Positions 1 through 5,103 of a stretch of DNA of 8,584 bases are shown here, in pieces. Below the pieces are notes generated by a model that saw nothing but the letters and a program-made list of their open reading frames with translations, made no database searches and was not told the origin of the DNA. Within the stretch, counting starts at the first letter, position 1. Each line of letters begins with the position of its first letter. The translations under genes and the position numbers were made by a program. Where the stretch lies: assembly GCA_905215675.1 (NCBI GenBank), contig CAJMRA010000085.1:1-8584 (forward strand). The letters run 5' to 3'. The DNA is from an uncultured bacterium. GTDB lineage: Bacteria; Desulfobacterota; Desulfovibrionia; Desulfovibrionales; Desulfovibrionaceae.

Positions 1-106
1 CGGCACAGCGCCGCCCGGCCCGAAGCGAGCGGAAAAACCGCGTTTTTCCGCGAAACGACAGGCCGTATGGTTTGAAACGCGCAGCGTTTCAAACTGAAAT
101 TGCTCT
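1..106 (-). repeat. Dispersed modular repeat, copy 1 (reverse orientation, cut by window edge)
   Basis: About 106 bases of the 144-bp repeat found complete at 3075-3218 and 6366-6509, here inverted, with its AGAGCA end at 106-101. It contains a perfect 11-bp stem (arm GTTTGAAACGC at 70-80, loop GCA, arm at 84-94). A second stem, GCGGAAAAA pairing with TTTTTCCGC, lies at about 28-51. The third module runs off the left edge. The loop of the first stem is GCA here and GTT in the copy at 6603. No plus-strand gene begins just beyond the AGAGCA end in this copy. Confidence 0.85.
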
Positions 107-194
107 ATGACGCAGCAGCCATACCGGCAGGGACAATGCGCCCTCCTCCGCCCCTGGCAAGACCGCCGATTTTCTTCTCGTGGAACCCCAAACG

Positions 195-228
195 AAAAAA
201 GGACTCACGGTAAATCCCGTAAGTCCTT
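195..228 (-). terminator. Intrinsic terminator of tRNA-Thr
   Basis: Read on the minus strand, a 12-position stem (199-210 with 217-228, one C-A mismatch at 206/221) closes a 6-nt loop and is followed by six T residues (200-195). It lies 8 nt beyond the CCA end of the tRNA, where a tRNA transcript should end. The reverse direction has only a broken T tract, so I read it as unidirectional. Confidence 0.85.
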
Positions 229-236
229 GTTTTCAC

Positions 237-312
237 TGGAGCCAGCTAAGAGACTTGAACTCTTGACCTGCTGATTACGAATCAGCTGCTCTACCAACTG
301 AGCTAAGCTGGC
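237..312 (-). tRNA. tRNA-Thr (anticodon CGT)
   Basis: A complete 76-nt cloverleaf on the minus strand. The 7-bp acceptor stem is GCCAGCT with AGCTGGC, the D stem is GCTC/GAGC, and the anticodon stem is GCTGA/TCAGC. The anticodon loop TTCGTAA gives anticodon CGT, which reads ACG (Thr). The T stem is AAGAG/CTCTT around TTCAAGT. The discriminator base is U and the 3' CCA is encoded in the DNA. It is a single-gene transcription unit with its own promoter-like sequence and terminator. I see no sign that its 3' end was used as an integration site. Confidence 0.97.
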
Positions 313-321
313 GCAAGAGGG

Positions 322-350
322 AAACTGCCAGAAACAGCCCCGGCTGTCAA
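322..350 (-). promoter_or_regulatory. Likely promoter of tRNA-Thr
   Basis: A perfect -35 hexamer TTGACA (350-345, minus) is followed after exactly 17 nt by CAGTTT (327-322). CAGTTT keeps the A at position 2 and the T at position 6 of the -10 element but is otherwise weak. The predicted transcription start is just before the tRNA 5' end at 312. The -35 begins only 10 nt beyond the stop codon of the upstream gene, so the tRNA probably has its own start despite the same-strand neighbour. Confidence 0.5.
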
Positions 351-360
351 GCGCTTCTTT

Positions 361-735
361 TTATTTTTTTATGGTCAGCGGGATGCAGTGCAGCTTGCGG
401 CTGATTTCTTCCGTGCTGCCCAGCGACCAGCTTGCTTCGTCGGGGTTCCAGCCGAGGCGTTCGGCCACGGCGCGGACCACGCCCGCCACATTCAGCACGG
501 GGTGGCGCTTGAACACCTGCGGCAGGCCGTAGGTCAGATTGCAGGCAAGGCATTTGCCCGGACGTTCATGCAGCTCAAAGGCAAGACGGGCCGTATCCGA
601 CGTCAGTTCGCGACAGACAAGGGAAATATCGTAGGCCCCTTCTTCCGCACCGCCGAACAGCGCGTCAAAGAATTCCTCCGTGCGCTGTGGGGGAAATACT
701 TCCGCCAAAAACTCCTTATCTAATACCTGAGCCAT
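361..735 (-). CDS. Conserved Desulfovibrionaceae protein of unknown function, 124 aa
   Basis: A small, probably cytoplasmic protein with no signal peptide or membrane segment. I know similar sequences only from Desulfovibrio relatives. As far as I recall these are labelled hypothetical, or under the misleading inherited name 'pancreas/duodenum homeobox protein 1', which should be ignored. The most family-like part is residues 61-88, with a C62-x-x-C65 pair in KCLACNLTYGLP followed by QVFKRHPVLNVAGVV. Further cysteines lie at 41 and 117. The CxxC pair could bind a metal or be redox-active, but this is inference and no function is assigned. The start at 735 is chosen because GGAGG lies 6 nt upstream. 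An in-frame ATG at 756 has no such site. The end of the gene is followed closely by the tRNA-Thr promoter. It is divergent from the CBS-ACT gene, and only a weak -10 (TACTAT, 768-763) is seen upstream. Confidence 0.85.
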   Translation of the reverse strand: MAQVLDKEFLAEVFPPQRTEEFFDALFGGAEEGAYDISLVCRELTSDTARLAFELHERPGKCLACNLTYGLPQVFKRHPVLNVAGVVRAVAERLGWNPDEASWSLGSTEEISRKLHCIPLTIKK

Positions 736-788
736 CCTGTTCCTCCATGTAAGCATGCCTTAATAGTATTCCCCCCGTATAGGTCTCT

Positions 789-887
789 TTGCCAGTTCTG
801 GCAAGTCCGCCGGATTCTCCCGGCGCGGCCCTTCCCCCCGGCGGGCTTGTCGGGTACAAGCGGAACAGGCGGCGGACGTTTTCCGCC
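789..887 (+). promoter_or_regulatory. Palindrome and serial hairpins upstream of the CBS-ACT gene
   Basis: The 194-bp divergent spacer holds a perfect 16-bp palindrome TTGCCAGTTCTGGCAA (789-804). Three short stem-loops follow: 808-813 with 820-825; CTTGT/ACAAG at 846-850 and 856-860; GGCGGA/TCCGCC at 871-876 and 882-887. The palindrome could be an operator and the hairpins a structured 5' leader of the CBS-ACT gene. In GC-rich DNA short stems arise by chance, so only the palindrome deserves real weight. I found no convincing sigma70 or sigma54 promoter here. Confidence 0.3.
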
Positions 888-929
888 TCGCGGCCCGCGT
901 GCCCCAACCTCAGCAGACAAGGACCCGCC

Positions 930-1637
930 ATGCTCGTACGCCACTGGATGACCTCGGACGTCGTTTCCGTCACGCCGGAGACAAGCCTCCTGAAATGCAA
1001 GAAGATATTTCAGGATCACCTCTTTTCCGCCCTGCCGGTGCTGGATGCGGAAGGCCGCGTCGTGGGTCTGATTGCCGCCGAGGACCTGCGCGAATTCGCT
1101 CCCCGCAGTCACACCGGCTACGAAGTTCTCGAAAGGATCAACAGCCTGTGGAAAAGCCCGGTCGAGTCCCTCATGACACCCTCGCCCGCCACCATCCCGC
1201 TGACCATGCCTCTGGAAGACGCGGCCATCTTCATGATCGACAGGCATACGCCCTGCCTGCCCGTGGTCGATGCCGACGGCCGCCTTGCGGGCATCATCAC
1301 CGAATGGGACATCTTCCGGGCGCTGGTCCGCATCACCGGCGCGCGGGACGGCGGCGTCCTCATGGCCTTCGTGCTGGAAAATCCCTATGAATCCGGCAAA
1401 TTGCGCGCCGTACTCGCCCAGATCAGAAAGCAGGGAGGCAACGTGCTCTCCGTGCTCGGCAGTGAAAAGGACCACTCCCGCCGCCGGGTCAGCATCCGCT
1501 TCCGCGCCGCCGATCGCGCCGCGGAAGACGCCATCATCCGCTCCTTTGCCGAGGACGAAAGCCTGCGCTACTGGTCCCGCGACGGCGAGACGCACGCCGT
1601 CCACGACACGACCGCCGACGGCGCGCTGGAAATATGA
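930..1637 (+). CDS. CBS-pair and ACT-like domain protein (AcuB-like), 235 aa
   Basis: A soluble regulatory protein with two CBS domains (about residues 2-60 and 78-137), which in other proteins bind adenine nucleotides. An ACT-like segment follows (about 147-215, starting VLMAFVLENPYESGKLRAVL and continuing GGNVLSVLGS). CBS landmarks seen are RHWMTSDVVSVTPETSL, SALPVLDAEGRVVGLI, VESLMTPSPATIPLTMPLEDA and CLPVVDADGRLAGIITEWD. The order CBS-CBS-ACT and the length match AcuB-like proteins. Bacillus AcuB is linked to acetoin use, but nothing nearby supports that role here, so I do not use the symbol. The start at 930 has AAGGA 8 nt upstream and begins directly with the first CBS domain. A longer in-frame reading from 789 adds a low-complexity leader without a ribosome site. 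It is the only plus-strand gene in the window and converges on the OsmC-like gene. Confidence 0.93.
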   Translation: MLVRHWMTSDVVSVTPETSLLKCKKIFQDHLFSALPVLDAEGRVVGLIAAEDLREFAPRSHTGYEVLERINSLWKSPVESLMTPSPATIPLTMPLEDAAIFMIDRHTPCLPVVDADGRLAGIITEWDIFRALVRITGARDGGVLMAFVLENPYESGKLRAVLAQIRKQGGNVLSVLGSEKDHSRRRVSIRFRAADRAAEDAIIRSFAEDESLRYWSRDGETHAVHDTTADGALEI

Positions 1638-1653
1638 TCCGGATCATGGGCGG

Positions 1654-1777
1654 GTTGAAAGGCCCCGCGTTTCAGACCCTCCGTCATTTCGCGGAAAAAA
1701 CGCGGTTTTTCCGCTCGCTTCGGGCGGGGCGGCGCGACGCCGCCTCGCGTTTCACCTTTTTCAAAGGTGAAACGCTC
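1654..1777 (+). repeat. Dispersed modular repeat, copy 2 (left module degenerate)
   Basis: Lies between the convergent CBS-ACT and OsmC-like genes. The first module is eroded (GGTTGAAAGG, then GCGTTTCAGACC). The middle stem GCGGAAAAA...TTTTTCCGC and the module GCTCGCTTCGGGC are well kept. The terminal hairpin is a perfect 13-bp stem (1747-1759 with 1763-1775, loop TTC). The repeat ends CGCTC, overlapping by one base the TAG stop of the OsmC-like gene (1779-1777). Its terminal hairpins could serve as a bidirectional transcription barrier, but there is no T tract for a classic terminator. Confidence 0.8.
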
Positions 1778-2214
1778 TATTCCGAAAAAAATTCCGGCGT
1801 CAGCTCATATTCCATGGCGATGCCGTCATGCACGGACCCCGTGATCAGACACCCCTGCTCCATCATCTTCCGTACCCGGCGGAACACGGCTTCGTCGCGC
1901 TCGTTGACACGCACCGAACAACGTATCGTCATGCGGAGGACGCGCGTTTTTCCCTGTTCGTTCCTGTCCTTCTCCACGACCGCATCGGCCCGCAAATCCT
2001 CGAAATCCACGCCGCGCGCAATCAGCGCCGCCGCCAGCATGGAACCGTAGCAGTATAACGACGCCCCCGCCAGAAGGCGCGTAGCCGTCCCGCCCCGCCG
2101 CTCCTGCGGGATACCCCGGTTGTCGATCACCAGACGCGGCAAGGCCTCGCCGCCCAGATCAAGCTCGTGTCTGTCCTCGTCGTACGCATAGGAAACCGTC
2201 AGCACTTCCTTCAT
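1777..2214 (-). CDS. OsmC/Ohr-like family protein, 145 aa
   Basis: A small cytoplasmic protein of the OsmC superfamily, whose characterised members reduce organic hydroperoxides with a pair of active-site cysteines. Both expected cysteines are present: C55 in LLAGASLYCYGSML, at the start of the long central helix, and C122 in KMMEQGCLITGSV. The closing strand GIAMEYEL is typical. The N-terminal beta part has the usual YDEDRHELDLGG pattern, and the length is normal. Because C122 is not in the canonical CPV setting of OsmC/Ohr, it may belong to the YhfA-like branch of unknown substrate. A peroxidase role is inference. The start at 2214 has GGGAG 8 nt upstream. In-frame ATGs at 2241 and 2265 are possible but have weaker sites. 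It is read in the same direction as the upstream amidotransferase (134-nt gap containing a strong hairpin). Confidence 0.85.
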   Translation of the reverse strand: MKEVLTVSYAYDEDRHELDLGGEALPRLVIDNRGIPQERRGGTATRLLAGASLYCYGSMLAAALIARGVDFEDLRADAVVEKDRNEQGKTRVLRMTIRCSVRVNERDEAVFRRVRKMMEQGCLITGSVHDGIAMEYELTPEFFSE

Positions 2215-2271
2215 CCCGTCGTCTCCCGGAGCCCGGAGCATGTCCGGTTTAGGCTTAGAACCCATCCTGCC

Positions 2272-2313
2272 CCATGAGCGTTTTATCCTTTTTCAAGGAT
2301 AAAACGCTCATGG
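2272..2313 (+). repeat. Perfect 19-bp-arm hairpin; solo terminal module of the dispersed repeat
   Basis: Arms 2272-2290 and 2295-2313 are perfectly complementary, with loop TTTC. The inner part matches the terminal hairpin of the longer repeats (GCGTTT...CTT / AAACGCTC) but with different stem bases that are compensated on the other arm. It lies between the amidotransferase stop (2349) and the OsmC-like start (2214), so a read-through transcript would carry it in the leader. It lacks a T tract, so I do not call it an intrinsic terminator. Confidence 0.85.
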
Positions 2314-2348
2314 ATATTCCGCACGGCAGGCCGCCCTGCCGACGTTCG

Positions 2349-3059
2349 TCAGCACTGCGCGCGGCAGCGGCGGGCCTCCTTCAGCCAGCGGCGGCAGACC
2401 TCCCGCCCCGCGTCCGCGGCCTGAGCGCCCAGACGGCGGGCATCGTCCCGGATGGCGCACGGATCAACGCCCGCCCCGGCCAGCTCGCAGCAATGGCCTA
2501 TGAGCCAGTCCTCCATGCGGGAGGCGTCCGCCTCCACATGGAACTGCAGGCCGATCTGCCCGAAACCCAGAGCAAAGGCCTGATGCGGCGTCAGTTCGGT
2601 GGAGGCCAGCAGCCGCGCTCCCGGCGGCAGATCGAACGTGTCGCCGTGCCAGTGCAGCACCGGCGCGTCAGCCAGCGGCGCCAGCACCCCTTCCCGCCCC
2701 TCGGGCGTCAGGGATACCGTCCCCCAGCCGATTTCCTTGCGCGGGCCCGGATACACCCGCGCGCCCAGCGCCGCGGCCATGAGCTGCGCGCCCAGACAAA
2801 CGCCCAGCAGGGGCAGCCCGGCCTCCAGACGCGCCTTTACCAGCCGCAGCTCGTCGCGCAAAAAGGGATAGCGCTCTTCGTCGCCCACACCGATGGGCCC
2901 GCCCAGCACCACCGCCAGATCGGCTTCCATCCACGCCCTGTCGTCATACGCGCAACGCCCGCCGTTCCAGTATTCGATGGACGCGCCCTGTTCATGCAAT
3001 ACCGGCGCAAGCACGCCGAGGTCTTCAAACGTCAGATGCCGCAATGCTATGCAATGCAC
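2349..3059 (-). CDS. Class I glutamine amidotransferase (GuaA N-domain-like), 236 aa
   Basis: A single-domain type 1 glutamine amidotransferase, which would release ammonia from glutamine or act on a gamma-glutamyl bond. Visible motifs are the oxyanion strand VVLGGPIGVGDEE (about 50-62), the nucleophile elbow GVCLGAQLMAAALGA with C88, and the catalytic His/Glu in LQFHVEAD (H174, E176). The catalytic triad is complete. The free-standing domain with a C-terminal helical tail (180-236) resembles the GMP-synthase-like amidotransferases often annotated YfeJ-type, not full GuaA, since no ATP-pyrophosphatase domain follows. The substrate is unknown. Translation appears to start at GTG 3059, with GGGAG 7 nt upstream. 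This gives the family-typical N-terminus (MHCIALRHLTFEDLGVL). The AGAGCA end of a 144-bp repeat lies 15 nt upstream of the start. The C-terminal tail is unusually Cys/Arg-rich (CRRWLKEARRCRAQC). Confidence 0.92.
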   Translation of the reverse strand: MHCIALRHLTFEDLGVLAPVLHEQGASIEYWNGGRCAYDDRAWMEADLAVVLGGPIGVGDEERYPFLRDELRLVKARLEAGLPLLGVCLGAQLMAAALGARVYPGPRKEIGWGTVSLTPEGREGVLAPLADAPVLHWHGDTFDLPPGARLLASTELTPHQAFALGFGQIGLQFHVEADASRMEDWLIGHCCELAGAGVDPCAIRDDARRLGAQAADAGREVCRRWLKEARRCRAQC

Positions 3060-3074
3060 AATGCTTCTCCCACT

Positions 3075-3218
3075 AGAGCATTTTCGGATGAAACGCGTTG
3101 CGTTTCAAACCATATGGCCTGTCGCTTCGCGGAAAAAACGCGGTTTTTCCGCTCGCTTCCGGCCGGGCGACGCTATGCCGCCGCCTCGCGTTTTTCCTTT
3201 TTCAACGGCACAACGCTC
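3075..3218 (+). repeat. Dispersed modular repeat, copy 3 (full length, 144 bp)
   Basis: A complete copy from AGAGCA (3075) to ACGCTC (3218). The modules in order are: the stem GTTTGAAACGC/GCGTTTCAAAC (left arm here has changes, GGATGAAACGC); ATATGGCCTGTCGCTTCG; the stem CGCGGAAAA...TTTTCCGC; GCTCGCTTCCGGCCGGGCGACGC; then CCGCCTCGCG and a decayed terminal hairpin (10 of 13 pairs). It has the same length and order as the copy at 6366-6509. It sits immediately upstream of the amidotransferase. On the minus strand it carries TTGAAA (3108-3103), 17 nt, then GAAAAT (3085-3080). Confidence 0.9.
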
Positions 3219-3488
3219 CAGGCCCTGTGCCTGAATCCCGTTCCCGCAACAGCAACGTCGCAAAAACGCCACGTCGCCAAAATATCCTTTCCCCCCGCTC
3301 CCGACAACAGCCCCGCGCGCCCCTCGCGCCGCAGGATGACAATACTGTCAGCTTTTTGTGGCAATTCCGCGACATGAAGGCATTTTCAAACCATACGGCA
3401 ACACGCTCCGGAGCCGGAACGCATCATGTGGTGTTTTGAGGTGGAAGAAACCCCGACGCTCCCCCCTCTTTCCCTCAATCGTCTCCCC
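3219..3488. other. Non-coding spacer without a recognisable gene
   Basis: With the repeat it forms the 429-bp gap between the gluQ stop (3489) and the amidotransferase start (3059). I see no gene, tRNA or good terminator. There is a weak plus-strand hairpin TGACA-ATAC-TGTCA followed by GCTTTTT (3337-3355) with no gene to serve. At 3383-3408 there is a short relic resembling the repeat (TTTCAAACCATACGGC joined directly to AACACGCTC). The rest is C-rich, low-information sequence. Confidence 0.6.
3383..3408 (+). repeat. Possible internally deleted relic of the dispersed repeat
   Basis: TTTTCAAACCATACGGC matches the right arm of module one and the start of module two. It is followed directly by ACACGCTC, which resembles the repeat's right end, as if about 100 bp in between had been lost. 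The match is short, so this is tentative. Confidence 0.4.
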
Positions 3489-4547
3489 TCAAATTTCCTC
3501 CTCATCCACCCGGATATCCTCGCGGGGCAGACGGGACCAGCTGAAGGCGGAAACGAGTTCACGGGGAGAAACGGGGCGGGGACAGGGCAGCAGCCCGGCC
3601 CGAAAGGCCAGCAGACCGACAAGAGCGCGGGGAGAACGGCCCCGCGCGCGCAGGGCGGCAAGGGTCAGGCTTTGATGGCGCTTGGCAAGGCGTTCTCCGG
3701 AGGCGTCGAGCAGCAGGGGAAAATGCGCGTAGCGGGGCGCGGGCAGGCCGAAGAGCCGCAACAGGGCAAGCTGGCGCGGCGTGGAAGCGAGAATGTCCCG
3801 TCCGCGCGCCACTTCGGTAACGCCCATGAGACCGTCGTCCAGCGCGACGGCGAGCTGATAGGCAAAAACGCCGTCCGAGCGGCGCAGGGCAAAATCGCCG
3901 CCGCATTCCTCCAGCGTGGCGGCCTGCGGCCCCATGACGGCGTCGTCGAACCGCCAGAGACCGCCCGGACAGCGCAGGCGCACACAGGGGCGACGCCCGG
4001 CGGCAAGGCGCGCGGCGCGCTCCTCAGCCGTCAGGTTGCGACAGGTTCCGGGATAGGGCGCGCCCCGATCATCCACATGCGGCGCGCCGGCCAGCAGCCG
4101 CAATTCCTTGCGTGTACAGAAGCAGGGATAGGCGGCCCCGGCGTTTTCCAGCGCCGCCAGCGCCGCCGCATAGACGGCCGTGCGCCGACTCTGATAGAAA
4201 AAGGCCCCTTCCGCGCCGGGAACCCAGGCGCCCGCTGCGGCGGCGTCGGGCCACGGCGGCACGTCGCCGCGCAGACCGCCGGGACCATACTCCCAGTCAA
4301 GCCCCAGCCAGCGCAGGTCTTCGAGCAGCGCGGCCACATATTCCGGGCGCGAACGCCGGGGATCGATGTCCTCCACACGCAGGATCAGCTCCCCGCCCTG
4401 CGCGCGCACGCTCAACCAGGCCAGCAGAAAGGCCCAGGCGTTGCCGAGATGCAGAAAGCCCGTCGGACTGGGCGCAAGCCGTCCCCGCACGACGGCGGAG
4501 GACGGCAGACGCCAGTCCGGCAGGGGCGCAAAGACTACCGGTTCCAC
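3489..4547 (-). CDS. gluQ: Glutamyl-Q tRNA(Asp) synthetase, about 333-352 aa
   Basis: A truncated relative of glutamyl-tRNA synthetase with the catalytic domain but no anticodon-binding domain. Characterised members attach glutamate to queuosine at position 34 of tRNA-Asp. Numbering from 4547, the motifs are RGRLAPSPTG (21-30), the HIGH signature as HLGN (33-36), RVEDIDPRRSRPEY (57-70), YQSRR, and the zinc-site pattern C142-x-C144 with Y165 and C169 (PCFCTRKEL, YPGTCR). VTEVARGRDILASTPRQ and the KMSKS-equivalent ERLAKRHQSL (285-294) follow. Its length fits GluQ and is too short for GltX (about 470-500 aa). The start is uncertain. GTG 4547 overlaps the rhodanese stop (TAG 4537-4535), which would couple translation; GTG 4490 gives MRGRLAPSPTG. 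Neither has a clear Shine-Dalgarno. The open frame continues to 4790 but overlaps the rhodanese deeply. It is probably the last gene of an M24-rhodanese-gluQ unit. Confidence 0.92.
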   Translation of the reverse strand: MEPVVFAPLPDWRLPSSAVVRGRLAPSPTGFLHLGNAWAFLLAWLSVRAQGGELILRVEDIDPRRSRPEYVAALLEDLRWLGLDWEYGPGGLRGDVPPWPDAAAAGAWVPGAEGAFFYQSRRTAVYAAALAALENAGAAYPCFCTRKELRLLAGAPHVDDRGAPYPGTCRNLTAEERAARLAAGRRPCVRLRCPGGLWRFDDAVMGPQAATLEECGGDFALRRSDGVFAYQLAVALDDGLMGVTEVARGRDILASTPRQLALLRLFGLPAPRYAHFPLLLDASGERLAKRHQSLTLAALRARGRSPRALVGLLAFRAGLLPCPRPVSPRELVSAFSWSRLPREDIRVDEEEI

Positions 4548-5050
4548 GGCATGCGCTTGAGAATCAGGGCCAGACCGCAAAAGCCCGTCAGTCCGGCGAA
4601 GGTAAGCCCGGCCGCCACAAAGACCGTCAACCAGATGGCCGGAGCCCAGACAAGACTGCCCAGCAGCCCCAGCAGCGACAGGCCGCCCGCGCCGATCTGA
4701 ATCTGGCGCTGCATGGACAGCGTTTTCTTGCCGCGTTCCACCGGCAGGCCCGCCTGAACCCAGGCGTTGACGCCGCCTTCCATCTGCCATGCGGGGCCGC
4801 CGGCCGCCTCGGCCAGCAGGGCGCTTCCCTCGGTGGTGCGCCGCCCGGAGCGGCAGCAGAAGACCACGGGCTTTCCTTCCTCGGCTTTCGGCGACGCCGC
4901 CCAGCGGATGACCGACAGGGGCGCGACCGTCGCCCCCGGAACCCGCAGCGCCGCCACTTCTTCCGGTTCGCGTATGTCCACAAGGCGGATCGTGCCCGCC
5001 TCCATCCGGCGCGCGACTTCCTGCGCCGACATTTTCGGCAATTCCGTCAT
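4535..5050 (-). CDS. Membrane-anchored rhodanese (YgaP-like; rhodanese plus DUF2892-type tail), 171 aa
   Basis: A single rhodanese domain (about residues 5-108) that can carry a persulfide sulfur on its active-site cysteine, fused to a two-helix membrane tail. Seen in sequence: LVDIREPEEVAALRVPGA (23-40), typical of rhodanese; the active-site loop CRSGRRT with the likely nucleophile C66, preceded by C65; and WQMEGGVNAWVQAGLPV (88-104), the usual domain end. From residue 113, MQRQIQIGAGGLSLLGLLGS and the following WLTVFVAAGLTFAGLTGFCG form two hydrophobic segments like E. coli YgaP, so the catalytic domain probably faces the cytoplasm from the inner membrane. The start at 5050 has GGAGG 4 nt upstream. 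Between it and the M24 gene lie only 49 bp, mostly a fragment of the dispersed repeat. A role in sulfur trafficking is plausible in this lineage, but the acceptor is unknown. Confidence 0.92.
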   Translation of the reverse strand: MTELPKMSAQEVARRMEAGTIRLVDIREPEEVAALRVPGATVAPLSVIRWAASPKAEEGKPVVFCCRSGRRTTEGSALLAEAAGGPAWQMEGGVNAWVQAGLPVERGKKTLSMQRQIQIGAGGLSLLGLLGSLVWAPAIWLTVFVAAGLTFAGLTGFCGLALILKRMPWNR

Positions 5051-5068
5051 GATGCCTCCATGCGTTTT

Positions 5069-5103
5069 AGAGCCATTTCAGTTTGAAACGCGTTGTTTTT
5101 CAG
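5069..5103 (+). repeat. Dispersed repeat, left-end fragment between the M24 and rhodanese genes
   Basis: AGAGCCATTTCAGTTTGAAA followed by CGCGTTG matches the left end of copies 1 and 6, then stops abruptly at the M24 stop codon (TGA, 5102-5100). The right hairpin arm is degraded to TTTTTCAG. It still contains a minus-strand CTGAAA (5103-5098), 17 nt, then TGAAAT (5080-5075), directed at the rhodanese start 25 nt further on. Confidence 0.75.

Noticed and set aside
237..312. tRNA-Thr as an integration site for a mobile element
   Set aside because: No duplicated tRNA 3' segment, integrase or foreign-looking genes are present nearby.
799..813. Sigma54-type promoter (TGGCAA...CCGG) before the CBS-ACT gene
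   Set aside because: The spacing to the second element fits, but it reads GG instead of the required GC and lacks the TTGC context.
720..1604. Minus-strand open frame of 294 codons opposite the CBS-ACT gene
   Set aside because: The plus strand encodes clear CBS motifs with a good ribosome site. The minus reading is low-complexity Gly/Asp/His-rich sequence.
3337..3355. Plus-strand hairpin TGACA-ATAC-TGTCA plus T tract as a terminator
   Set aside because: The stem is only 5 bp of mixed composition, and no plus-strand gene lies upstream to be terminated.
2274..3377. Plus-strand open frame of 367 codons starting in the 2272-2313 hairpin
   Set aside because: It reads through the antisense of the amidotransferase and then through repeat copy 3. 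Its start lies in a palindrome with no ribosome site.
3426..4700. Plus-strand open frame of 424 codons
   Set aside because: Antisense shadow of gluQ, which has HIGH, zinc-site and KMSKS-like motifs; no ribosome site or recognisable domain in the shadow.
4548..4790. Long N-terminal extension of gluQ up to an ATG at 4790
   Set aside because: It would overlap the membrane segments of the rhodanese out of frame for about 250 bases, and its sequence resembles no GluQ N-terminus.
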